Origin: an uncultured Erysipelotrichaceae bacterium
Lineage (GTDB): Bacteria > Bacillota_I > Bacilli_A > Erysipelotrichales > Erysipelotrichaceae
Length of the DNA: 35,737 nucleotides
NCBI GenBank assembly: GCA_902803495.1
Contig: CADCPY010000052.1
Span: 1-35,737, forward strand
Reading direction: 5' to 3'
Position numbers and translations under genes: made by a program. Below the pieces are notes generated by a model. The model searched no databases. It saw only the letters and a list, made by a program, of their open reading frames with translations, and had not been told where the DNA came from. Shown in pieces: positions 14,280 to 21,995 of this stretch (positions are counted from its first letter, which is position 1; every line of letters begins with the position of its first letter).

Positions 14280-16772
14280 CTATAAGTCTTCTTCGGTAAT
14301 GGAGAGAATCTCATCATTGCTGAGAGAGTAGAGGTCCAGCGAATTGATGCGGGCGTTGTGGGCATTGATCACGCTGTCGCAGAGATTGCGGACACCGCGG
14401 GCATTGCCGAAGTCCTTTTTCTGCATTTCTTTCTGCATCCGCTCCGCCAGCTTCTCTTCCGGATAGCGTAAGAGATAGCCGCGCTTTTTCATATCGAAGC
14501 GGAAGATCTGCAGAAGTTCCTCCAGTGTATAATCCGGGAACTCAATGATGCGGCTTAAACGGGAGCGCAGACCCGGGTTGGTATCCAGGAATTCTTCCAT
14601 TTCCCTGGTGTAGCCGGCCAGAATGACGGCTAAGTTATCCCGGTTGTTTTCAATCTCACTGACGAGCGTGTTGACGGCTTCGACGCCGAAGGAGTCATTG
14701 GAGTTAAGCACCAGAGAGTAGGCTTCATCGATAAAGAGAATGCCGCCCAGACTCTTCCGTACGACTTCCTTGACTTTTATGGCGGTTTCGCCCTGATACC
14801 GTCCGACGAGATCCGCTCGAACGCATTCCACAAACACATCCGGCCGCTTCAGTAAGCCGAGGTGGAAGTAGATCTTGCTGAGCAGGCGGGCGACCGTCGT
14901 TTTGCCGGTACCCGGATTGCCGGTGAAGACCAGATTGAGCGGGATGGAGTTCTGGGCAATGGCCAGACCGCGCCGCTTGGATTCGTTCTGGATCTTGATG
15001 GACTGCACCATGGAGTTGACCGCATCCTTGACCGACTGCAAACCGATCAGGTTGTTCAGCTCCTGCATGGTCGAATCCAGGGTGGAAAGATCCGTCTGGA
15101 CATCGCCGAAGTCCTTGCCGATCAGGATCTGCAGATCGTCCACGTTGAGATTGTCAATATCCTCGCTTAAGCGCAGCGCCTGCTTCTCAATGGCTTCATC
15201 GAGCAGTCTGCGCGCAAAGCGGGCATTATCGAAGGTGTCGTCGACTTTTTCCTTGCGGATGCGGGAGAGAATGATGTCTCTTGCTTCCGACTTGATCTTT
15301 AACTGGCGGCTCTGCGCCATGGAGACTAAGATATCGAGCAGTTCCTCCGCAGAGTAGTCGTCAATATTGATCTTATGGTCAAAACGGGAAGCCAGTCCCG
15401 GATTGGCATTGCGGACCATGTCGTTCATCTCGTTGGCGTATCCTGCCAGAATCACGCAGTATTCGCCGCGGTGATCTTCCATATCTTTAAGTAAGGTATC
15501 AATGGCTTCTTTTCCGAAGTCCTTTTCGTTGTCTTTTTTATAAAGGGTATAGGCTTCATCGATGAAGAGGGTACCGCCGCGGGCACTCTCGATGACTTCC
15601 GAGGTCTGGATGGCCGTCTGTCCGATATACTGTCCGACGAGTCGGGAACGGTCCACCTCCACAAAGGTGTCGCTCTTCAGAATATTCATCTGATACAGCA
15701 TCTTGCCGATGATGCGGGCCACGGTCGTTTTCCCTGTGCCCGGATTGCCGGTGATGATGAAGTAGTAACCCTGCCTGCCGGAGGATAACCCCAGCGTCAA
15801 CTGACGCATGGAGTCGATCTTGAAGCGTTTGTACATGGTATCCAGCTGCTTTTTGACCGGATCCATGCCGATGATTCCCCGGAAGAAGTCCGCCATCAGC
15901 GGGGAGTAGCCGCTGTTATCCTGACGGGTGATATGCAGATAGCCGTCATTGATGTTTTCCTCTGCTTCTTCCGTAACCGTTGCATTGCTTTTGAATGTGC
16001 TGTCCTTGATTTCGTTTCCGAAACGGTCCTTATGCAGAATGACGGAGACAAGCTCGTCATTGCGGAAGTCGCAGATCTTTTTGCTGCCGTCCGGATAGCT
16101 GACCTTGAAGATGCCTTCGCGCTTTCCGGCAACCCAGCTGCCTTCCTGTACCTCACCGTTCGCCAGTGTCAGTTTGGCCTGTCCCTGCCGGGTAAAGGTT
16201 CTGTTGATACTGGGCAGATCTCCCTCATAGAGGGAATTCTGCAGATAGGCAGGCTGATAGTTGGGACCGTAGTGAGCAACACAGTGAATCTCAAAGTCCT
16301 TGCCATGGACCCTGGTTTCAATCACGGTACCGGTGTCGACGATGTGCAGTTTGTAATAGCCCTCTCTCTTCCCGTTGACAAAGTCGATTTCCTCTTCGCT
16401 GATAAGCGTGTCATGATCAAAATATCCGACATTGAAACGGCCGTGTCTGTCGTCGTTTGTCCAGTTGCCGACATCTACCGTATCCACTACCCCCTCGGAA
16501 TTGTACCAGCGGGTCGTCACGATACCTTGGCGCTGATTGTGAACCCAGTTTCCGTCACTTTCTCCCAAAGGAGAACCGTCCTCATTGAAAAAACGTCCGA
16601 TGCCTTTTCCGTGCCATTCTCCGTTAAGAAAATCACCTTCATAAATCCTGTGATCAGCGTAAACCAGCTTTCCTTTCCCGGTAATGCTGTTATTGCGGTA
16701 TTCCCCGTCGTAATAGGCACCGTCATCCCAGGTAATATGAACCGTCCCGTCCGGATTTCTGATAAATGACAT
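14280..16772 (-). CDS. MORN-repeat protein with two CbxX/CfqX-type AAA+ ATPase domains
   Basis: 830 residues. Residues 1 to about 245 carry seven or eight MORN-like units (for example YEGDFLNGEWHGKGIGRF and EGSWVAGKREGIFKVSYPDG). Two AAA+ domains of the CbxX/CfqX (CbbX, SpoVK, EccA) type follow. Domain 1 has Walker A GNPGTGKTT near residue 344 and Walker B TLFIDEAYTL. Domain 2 has Walker A GNPGTGKTT near 620 and Walker B ILFIDEAYSL. Each has a GYxxEM(N/E) segment, an NPGL(A/R)SR arginine-finger motif and a C-terminal lid. Both ATPase sites look intact. Relatives remodel Rubisco or serve type VII secretion; neither partner is in this window. GGGGG lies 9 nt before ATG 16772. Single gene with terminators on both sides. 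Function unknown. Confidence 0.9.
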   Translation of the reverse strand: MSFIRNPDGTVHITWDDGAYYDGEYRNNSITGKGKLVYADHRIYEGDFLNGEWHGKGIGRFFNEDGSPLGESDGNWVHNQRQGIVTTRWYNSEGVVDTVDVGNWTNDDRHGRFNVGYFDHDTLISEEEIDFVNGKREGYYKLHIVDTGTVIETRVHGKDFEIHCVAHYGPNYQPAYLQNSLYEGDLPSINRTFTRQGQAKLTLANGEVQEGSWVAGKREGIFKVSYPDGSKKICDFRNDELVSVILHKDRFGNEIKDSTFKSNATVTEEAEENINDGYLHITRQDNSGYSPLMADFFRGIIGMDPVKKQLDTMYKRFKIDSMRQLTLGLSSGRQGYYFIITGNPGTGKTTVARIIGKMLYQMNILKSDTFVEVDRSRLVGQYIGQTAIQTSEVIESARGGTLFIDEAYTLYKKDNEKDFGKEAIDTLLKDMEDHRGEYCVILAGYANEMNDMVRNANPGLASRFDHKINIDDYSAEELLDILVSMAQSRQLKIKSEARDIILSRIRKEKVDDTFDNARFARRLLDEAIEKQALRLSEDIDNLNVDDLQILIGKDFGDVQTDLSTLDSTMQELNNLIGLQSVKDAVNSMVQSIKIQNESKRRGLAIAQNSIPLNLVFTGNPGTGKTTVARLLSKIYFHLGLLKRPDVFVECVRADLVGRYQGETAIKVKEVVRKSLGGILFIDEAYSLVLNSNDSFGVEAVNTLVSEIENNRDNLAVILAGYTREMEEFLDTNPGLRSRLSRIIEFPDYTLEELLQIFRFDMKKRGYLLRYPEEKLAERMQKEMQKKDFGNARGVRNLCDSVINAHNARINSLDLYSLSNDEILSITEEDL

Positions 16773-16841
16773 AGGCGTATCCCCCTTCGTACTTCACTCT
16801 ATATTGTAACAAGGTTTTCCCGTAAATGGGGCAGGGAATAT

Positions 16842-16868
16842 AAAAAAGGGGACGGATTTTCCGTCCCC
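16842..16868 (-). terminator. Terminator of the flavoprotein gene
   Basis: GGGGACGG (16848-16855) with CCGTCCCC (16861-16868); on the minus strand the stem is followed by TTTTTT (16847-16842). Confidence 0.93.
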
Positions 16869-16885
16869 TGGGGAGAGGGGTTATT

Positions 16886-18286
16886 TTAGAAGAAACGTTC
16901 CACCAAATCCTTGGAGGCAGCGCAGGTGTCTTCCATATCGCCGAAGGAGATGATCTCACCGGCGTAGAAGGTGTTCTGCTTGCCCTGCATGGCTTCGAGC
17001 TTGTCATACCAGCCGTCCGCGTAGTCTTTCGGAGAGACGTGCGGGCAGTAGTAGGTTTCCTGCTCATAGAGGCGTTCTTCGACCGGGAAGCCGCACAGTT
17101 CCATATCCTTTACCATCGTATTGATCGTATAGTCATACGGGACGTCTTTGGATCCCATGTGGTTGCGCAGGGCATAGACCGTGGACGGGCAGTTGGCACC
17201 GAGGTCTTCCCAGCGGTGGTAGTAGACCATGGCGTGGCCCAGGCGCTGATATGTCATATTGTCAAAGATGTAGCCGGAAATGGTCGGACCTTTGTCGGCA
17301 GGGAACTTGGCAATAAAGTCAACGTATTTTTCATGGATGATCTTGCTGAAGAGTTCCTTTTCCTCTTCACGGGCATCCGCGTAGTTGGCGAAGTAGTCAA
17401 GCGGTGTCGTCACAATCAGCTTGTCGAATTCTTCCGTTCTCTCGCCGTCTTTATCCTTTATGGTAACTAAAACCTTGCCTTCCGGACGTTCCACTTTCAC
17501 GACTTCCGTGTTCAGCTTTGCCGGGTGCAGAAGTTTCTTATTGGCGGCTTCGTAGATGGACTGCGTGCCGTCTTTCCATGTCCATAAGCGCATGTTGATG
17601 AATTCAATGGCCGTAGTTGTATCGAGATATTTCATGACGTAGGCGGCCGGAATCTCGTCGAAATAGCCGTAGCCGAACGATGTGTATGGGCCGATCCAGA
17701 TCTTCATGACTTCTTCGACACCGTTTAAGCGGCAGAACTGATCGAACGGAAGGGCGAGGTCCTTTAAGTTCGGATTGACGCCTTCGATGTGCTCCAGCGC
17801 GTTTCCGACTTCCTTGGAGAGTCCGGAGTAACGTCCCTGAGCAACACCTCTGTGACCGTAGCAGTCATAGCCTTTGTACTTGGTGTTCATGATCTTGACC
17901 AGTTTTTTCATCTGGCTCTTCAGTTTCAATAGATTCAGGGTCTTTTTAACGGAGAAGTCCTTCTTGATATCAAACGGGAAGATCTCCTTACCGGAGGAAT
18001 CACGGTACATCCGGCGCATGTTCGGGCCGTCATCGTGACCCACACCGCCGAAGAGTTCGACTTCGTGCACGGCATGGTAGGTGATGGCACCCATGATCGC
18101 ACCAGTTTCAAACGAGCGTTCTTCTCCGTTGACTTTGAGTTTCGGAGAATAGGACTTACCGCCGATCTTGTTCAGCTTTTCGTAGATAACATAGTTTTCG
18201 TAACCTTTTTTCTGAAGGTACATGGCAGCAGAAATCCCTGCAGGACCGCCACCGATAATGCAGATTCGTTCCTTTAAGTCAGGCAT
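16886..18286 (-). CDS. FAD-dependent oxidoreductase, polyunsaturated fatty acid isomerase (PAI) type
   Basis: 466 residues from ATG 18286 (AGAAGGAAA upstream); the frame extends further but over the promoter. The N-terminus is a Rossmann FAD site (IIGGGPAGISAAMYLQKKGY, then YEKLNKIGGKSYSP). From memory the protein is similar along its whole length to the Cutibacterium acnes linoleate isomerase PAI. Shared stretches include ETGAIMG, LPFDQFCRLNG, a GYGYFDEIPAAYVMKYLD block, LWTWKDGTQ, PTISGY, GHAMVYYHRW and AMQGKQNTFYAGEIISFG. PAI converts linoleic acid to trans-10,cis-12 conjugated linoleic acid. The substrate here is not proven. It has its own promoter and terminator. Confidence 0.85.
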   Translation of the reverse strand: MPDLKERICIIGGGPAGISAAMYLQKKGYENYVIYEKLNKIGGKSYSPKLKVNGEERSFETGAIMGAITYHAVHEVELFGGVGHDDGPNMRRMYRDSSGKEIFPFDIKKDFSVKKTLNLLKLKSQMKKLVKIMNTKYKGYDCYGHRGVAQGRYSGLSKEVGNALEHIEGVNPNLKDLALPFDQFCRLNGVEEVMKIWIGPYTSFGYGYFDEIPAAYVMKYLDTTTAIEFINMRLWTWKDGTQSIYEAANKKLLHPAKLNTEVVKVERPEGKVLVTIKDKDGERTEEFDKLIVTTPLDYFANYADAREEEKELFSKIIHEKYVDFIAKFPADKGPTISGYIFDNMTYQRLGHAMVYYHRWEDLGANCPSTVYALRNHMGSKDVPYDYTINTMVKDMELCGFPVEERLYEQETYYCPHVSPKDYADGWYDKLEAMQGKQNTFYAGEIISFGDMEDTCAASKDLVERFF

Positions 18287-18319
18287 ATGATGATATTTCC
18301 TTCTTTCTTGCTTGTTAGA

Positions 18320-18348
18320 ATTATAACAAACTTTTCCCGTTCTCTCAA
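18320..18348 (-). promoter_or_regulatory. Strong promoter of the flavoprotein gene
   Basis: Minus strand: -35 TTGAGA (18348-18343), 17-bp spacer, -10 TATAAT (18325-18320), with a TGT extension before the -10. Confidence 0.85.
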
Positions 18349-18400
18349 TTCTTCGCAGGGGACAAATTTGTGAAGTTTTCAAGCGGCGTAACAAGCGTAC

Positions 18401-18425
18401 AAAAAAAGAAAGCCGATTGGCTTTC
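18401..18425 (-). terminator. Terminator of msrA
   Basis: GAAAGCC (18408-18414), GATT loop, GGCTTTC (18419-18425); the minus-strand tail is TTTTTTT (18407-18401). It starts 3 bp after the msrA stop. Confidence 0.93.
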
Positions 18426-18427
18426 GT

Positions 18428-18934
18428 TTAGCGCTGATTGAGTTTTCTGACCGCTTCGAATTCTTCCTTGCGCACATGGCAGTAGCCCTCCGGATTTTTA
18501 ATGAGGTAATCCTGATGGTACTCCTCGGCTTCGTAAAAGTTTTTGAGCGGCTTCAGTTCCACGCAGAAGAGGGGATATTCCGTCTTCTTTTTCTCAAAGT
18601 AGGCAGAGATGGTCGGCAGATCGCTTTCTTCCGTATAGTAGACACCGGTCTGATACTGGCTGCCGATATCGTGCCCCTGACGGTTCTTCACGGTCGGATC
18701 GACGCAGAGGAAGTAGGCATCCAAAAGGGTAGTGAGCGGAATGAGTGAATCGTCATATGTGACCTCCACCGTTTCCCGAAACCCCGTGGTATCCGTGCAG
18801 ACCTCTTTGTAGGTCGGATTTAAGGTGTTTCCGTTGGCGTAACCGACGCGGGTGGTAAGAACACCGTCCAAGAGCTGAAAGACGCGCTGTGTGCCCCAGA
18901 AACAGCCTCCGGCAAAATAGATGACTTTCTTCAT
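18428..18934 (-). CDS. msrA: Peptide methionine sulfoxide reductase MsrA
   Basis: 168 residues from ATG 18934, chosen because GGAGG is 7 nt upstream; the in-frame ATG at 18940 nearly touches it. The catalytic GGCFWG motif has Cys11. The family blocks GYANG, GHDIGSQYQTGVYY, EAEEYHQDYL and a C-terminal GYCHV are seen. The enzyme repairs methionine-S-sulfoxide using thioredoxin. A -10 box TATAAT (18962-18957, minus) lies between the ATPase terminator and the gene, so msrA is probably a separate transcription unit. No MsrB domain is fused or adjacent. Confidence 0.95.
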   Translation of the reverse strand: MKKVIYFAGGCFWGTQRVFQLLDGVLTTRVGYANGNTLNPTYKEVCTDTTGFRETVEVTYDDSLIPLTTLLDAYFLCVDPTVKNRQGHDIGSQYQTGVYYTEESDLPTISAYFEKKKTEYPLFCVELKPLKNFYEAEEYHQDYLIKNPEGYCHVRKEEFEAVRKLNQR

Positions 18935-18970
18935 GTGCATTCCTCCGTTTTTCATCATTATACGCTTGCG

Positions 18971-19007
18971 AAAAGAAAAAAGAAAAGGCAATGCATCGCA
19001 TTGCCTT
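18971..19007 (-). terminator. Terminator of the P-type ATPase gene
   Basis: AAGGCAATGC (18985-18994), ATC loop, GCATTGCCTT (18998-19007); the minus strand continues with a T-rich tract to 18971. It starts 8 bp past the stop. Confidence 0.92.
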
Positions 19008-19014
19008 GTTGGTA

Positions 19015-21693
19015 TTATTCGTGTTTTCCGAACTTTCTTGTGCACCACTTGAAGATTTCCAGAACCGGGATGACGCTGAAGGCTAAGCCTAAGGCAATCA
19101 GCAGTTCCTTGACGGAAATGGAAGTGAATCCGAAGAGGTTCGTGAAGAACGGGACATAAATGACCACTAATGTGAGCAGGAATGTCAGTGCCAGAGCACC
19201 GACCAGCCACCAGTTGAATGTCTTTAAGCCGAGGAGGCTGCCACGCTGTGTCCGCATGGAGCAGGCGTGGAACATTTCAACGAAGTTACATGTCAAAAAG
19301 GCCATTGTCATACCGTCATTGGAAGCACGCAGAGCAAATTCGCCTGTTTCCAGATATTCACCCAGGAAGTAGGAAGTGATGATCAGAGCTGCCATGAAGA
19401 TACCCTGGCAGATCATGTCGACACCGGCACCGTTGGCGAAGACGGATTCGTTGGAACTTCTCGGTTTCCGCTTCATGATGTCGTTTTCGGCTTTTTCCAT
19501 ACCCAGTGCAAGACCCGGAGCGGAGTCCGTAACCATGTTGACCCATAAGAGGTGAGCAGGGGTTAAGATCTCAATGCCCATCGCGCTGGCGAAGAAGACG
19601 ACTAAGACTTCAGACATGTTGGTGGAGAGCTGGAACTGTAAGACCTTACGGACGTTGTCGTAGATCTTACGGCCTTCTTCCACGGCGTTGACGATCGTAG
19701 CGAAGTTGTCATCGGCAAGGACCATGTCGGAGACACCCTTGGTGACATCCGTACCTGTGATACCCATACCGACACCGATATCGGCTGCCTTGATACTCGG
19801 AGCATCGTTGACGCCGTCACCGGTCATGGCGACGATGTAGTTCTGGCTCTTTAATAAGCGGACGATACGGCTCTTATGTTCCGGCTGAACACGGGCGAAT
19901 ACGCTGACCGTTTTCAGCTTTTCAATCAGTTCCTCATCGGAAAGCTTGTCCAGATCGCTGCCGATCATGGCCTGCTCCGCATCCGTGATGATACCCAGAT
20001 CCTTACCGATGGCCACGGCAGTGTCCTTGTGGTCACCTGTGATCATGATCGGGCGGATACCGGCTTCACGGCATTCCTGAATGGCGCTGTAGACTTCCGG
20101 ACGGCACGGGTCGATCATTCCGACGAAGCCGACGAATGTCAGATCGTTTTCCAGAGTGGAAGCGTCGAAGTCTTTCGGCAGTTTGTCATAGGTGCGGTAG
20201 GCTAAGCCTAAGACACGCAGTGCGCGGTCCGCGAAGGACTTGGCATTCTTATAAACGGATTCCTTGAATTCATCATTCATCGGAACCACTTTACCGTCTT
20301 TGTTGATGAAGTGTGTACAGTGATCCAGAACGAGCTCCGTTGCACCCTTGGTGTACTGGGTGTAGCCATTTGCTTCCTTATGGACCGTGGACATCATCTT
20401 ACGCATGGAGTCAAACGGTGCTTCTCCGACACGCGGTTCGCTCTGATCGAGGTCATAGCTCGGCATGCCTTTCTTGTAAGCAAAGTTGACAAGTGCGACT
20501 TCTGTCGGTTCGCCGGTTGCTTCCGTGGCACCGTTTTCGATCTTGGCGTCGGAGCATAATGCCATGCCCTTGGCCAGTAATGTTTCATCCGGTGTGCAAG
20601 TGTCAACAACCGTCATCTTGTTCTGTGTCAGAGTACCTGTCTTATCGGAACAGATGATCTGTGTACAGCCTAATGTTTCAACGGCAGTCAGTTTACGGAT
20701 GAGGGCATTCCGCTTGCTCATGGCCGTGACGCCGATGGAAAGGATAATGGTAACAACAGCCGGTAAGCCTTCTGGAATGGCGGCAACCGCTAAGGCAACT
20801 GCCATGATGAAGGTATCCAGCGTGATTTCGAATAAGCCGGCTCCGGACGGATGGATGATTTCACGTACCACGCCGAATGCGAAGACGAAGACGCAGATGC
20901 CGATGACGAGTTTCGTTAAGACCTTGCTTAATTCACCCATCTTCTTCTGCAGCGGTGTCTGTTCATCTTCTGCCTGGCTCAGAGCTGCGGCAATCTTGCC
21001 CATCTCTGTGTCCATGCCTGTTGCGACAACAACAGCCTTGCCACGTCCGTAGACGATGGTGCTGCCGCTGTATAACATATTGGTACGGTCACCTAACGGG
21101 ATATCCAGAACGTTTTCCTGAAGCATCAGGATGTCCATGACTTTATTGACCGGAACGCTTTCCCCTGTTAATGCAGCTTCTTCCACCTTCATGGAATAGC
21201 TTTCCAGAATACGGCAGTCGGCCGGAACGGCATCGCCTGCTTCAAAGTTCAGAACGTCACCGACAACCAGATCTTCACTCTTCAAGACGATCTGCTGTCC
21301 GTCACGCATGACCTTGCTGGTGGCAGCTGTCATTTCTTTCAGGGCATCGATGGCTTCTTCGGCTTTGTTTTCCTGAACAACGCCTAAGATCGTATTGACG
21401 ATGACAACGAAGAGAATGATGATGAGGTCTGCATAGGACTCGTGAGCATTCAGCATAATGTTCTGATACAGTGTAGTCAAAGCACTGATGAATGCGCTGG
21501 CTAAAAGCATGATGATCATCGGGTCGCTTAAGGAAGCGAAGAATTTCTCGATCATTGTGCTCTTTTTGCCTTCCGCCAGTTTGTTCTTGCCGTTTTCGGC
21601 TAAACGCTTGGCAGCTTCGGCAGAGCTCAGACCTTCGTGAGAACTTTTAACTTCCGAAAGTGTGTCGTCCACATTCTTTAAATAGTAGTTCAT
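19015..21693 (-). CDS. P-type cation (Ca2+/Mn2+) ATPase, P2 type
   Basis: 892 residues from ATG 21693; the longer frame would run through the riboswitch terminator. An N-terminal actuator extension (EGLSSAEAAKRLAENGKN) is followed by paired transmembrane helices and the TGES loop. TM4 carries PEGLPAVVTI; the phosphorylation site is D350 in CSDKTGT. The nucleotide domain includes KGATE and ITGDH, then the MTGDGVNDAP hinge. TM6 reads NMVTDSAPGLALG, as in bacterial Ca2+ exporters (CaxP, LMCA1, YoaB). Four further helices end the protein. The yybP-ykoY riboswitch in its leader argues for induction by Mn2+, hence Mn2+ (perhaps also Ca2+) efflux. Confidence 0.94.
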   Translation of the reverse strand: MNYYLKNVDDTLSEVKSSHEGLSSAEAAKRLAENGKNKLAEGKKSTMIEKFFASLSDPMIIMLLASAFISALTTLYQNIMLNAHESYADLIIILFVVIVNTILGVVQENKAEEAIDALKEMTAATSKVMRDGQQIVLKSEDLVVGDVLNFEAGDAVPADCRILESYSMKVEEAALTGESVPVNKVMDILMLQENVLDIPLGDRTNMLYSGSTIVYGRGKAVVVATGMDTEMGKIAAALSQAEDEQTPLQKKMGELSKVLTKLVIGICVFVFAFGVVREIIHPSGAGLFEITLDTFIMAVALAVAAIPEGLPAVVTIILSIGVTAMSKRNALIRKLTAVETLGCTQIICSDKTGTLTQNKMTVVDTCTPDETLLAKGMALCSDAKIENGATEATGEPTEVALVNFAYKKGMPSYDLDQSEPRVGEAPFDSMRKMMSTVHKEANGYTQYTKGATELVLDHCTHFINKDGKVVPMNDEFKESVYKNAKSFADRALRVLGLAYRTYDKLPKDFDASTLENDLTFVGFVGMIDPCRPEVYSAIQECREAGIRPIMITGDHKDTAVAIGKDLGIITDAEQAMIGSDLDKLSDEELIEKLKTVSVFARVQPEHKSRIVRLLKSQNYIVAMTGDGVNDAPSIKAADIGVGMGITGTDVTKGVSDMVLADDNFATIVNAVEEGRKIYDNVRKVLQFQLSTNMSEVLVVFFASAMGIEILTPAHLLWVNMVTDSAPGLALGMEKAENDIMKRKPRSSNESVFANGAGVDMICQGIFMAALIITSYFLGEYLETGEFALRASNDGMTMAFLTCNFVEMFHACSMRTQRGSLLGLKTFNWWLVGALALTFLLTLVVIYVPFFTNLFGFTSISVKELLIALGLAFSVIPVLEIFKWCTRKFGKHE

Positions 21694-21722
21694 ACTCTTT
21701 CTGATTTCTCCTTCTATTATAT

Positions 21723-21877
21723 AAAAAAACTCAAACATCCATGCTTGAGCCACCTTTACTATATGGGTTCTCAGCACAGAAAAATCTGTACCGAGTCTCG
21801 TTAATTAAGATTTGCCAGGATAAATTCCAGTGCTGTTGACAAATCACACATTATTCTGTGCCAACTACTCCCTCAGC
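21723..21877 (-). promoter_or_regulatory. yybP-ykoY (Mn2+) riboswitch with terminator platform
   Basis: Minus-strand RNA. P1 pairs GCUGAG (21877-21872) with CUCGGU (21795-21790). Conserved yybP-ykoY elements occur in order: GGGAGUAG directly after P1, GUCAACAGCAC, CUGGCAA, and CGAGAC before the closing strand. Downstream is an intrinsic terminator: CUCAAGCAU-GG-AUGUUUGAG (21749-21730) plus UUUUUUU (to 21723). UGUGCUGAG upstream of it can pair with CUCAAGCA to break the terminator, while UCUGUGCUGAG can instead pair with CUCGGUACAGA, the 3' side of P1. Ligand-stabilised P1 would free the antiterminator, giving an ON switch. The ATPase start lies 30 nt after the T-run. Confidence 0.85.
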
Positions 21878-21886
21878 AACGACTAT

Positions 21887-21915
21887 ATGGTATCGAAAAG
21901 CAGGGGAAAAGTCAA
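21887..21915 (-). promoter_or_regulatory. Promoter of the riboswitch-ATPase transcript
   Basis: Minus strand: -35 TTGACT (21915-21910), 17-bp spacer, -10 TACCAT (21892-21887). Transcription would start at about 21880, exactly at the riboswitch. Confidence 0.75.
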
Positions 21916-21942
21916 TATAACAGGGGAGTTTTCACAAATTAG

Positions 21943-21976
21943 AAAACCTGTCAGATTCGTGTTTCTGACAGGTTTT
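21943..21976 (-). terminator. Terminator of the recU-ponA operon
   Basis: A 13-bp perfect stem (AAAACCTGTCAGA, 21943-21955, with 21964-21976); on the minus strand the stem ends in TTTT followed by CTAATTTG. It separates ponA from the riboswitch promoter. Confidence 0.9.
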
Positions 21977-21995
21977 TTACTGCTTTCTTTGCGGC

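Noticed and set aside
15933-16769. A 278-codon frame on the plus strand opposite the MORN-AAA gene
   Set aside because: It is entirely antisense to clear MORN and linker codons, has no ribosome binding site, and its sequence matches nothing sensible.
14280-16772. The AAA+ protein as part of a type VII secretion or Rubisco system
   Set aside because: No EssC/EccC, WXG100, membrane component or Rubisco gene occurs in the window; only the ATPase fold is shared.
18360-18375. A third SOS-type operator near the flavoprotein promoter
   Set aside because: The right arm TTCAA is present but the left arm reads TTGTG, and it does not overlap the promoter hexamers.
19015-21693. Co-transcription of the ATPase, msrA and flavoprotein as one redox/metal operon
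   Set aside because: Strong terminators lie after the ATPase and after msrA, and separate -10 boxes precede msrA and the flavoprotein gene.
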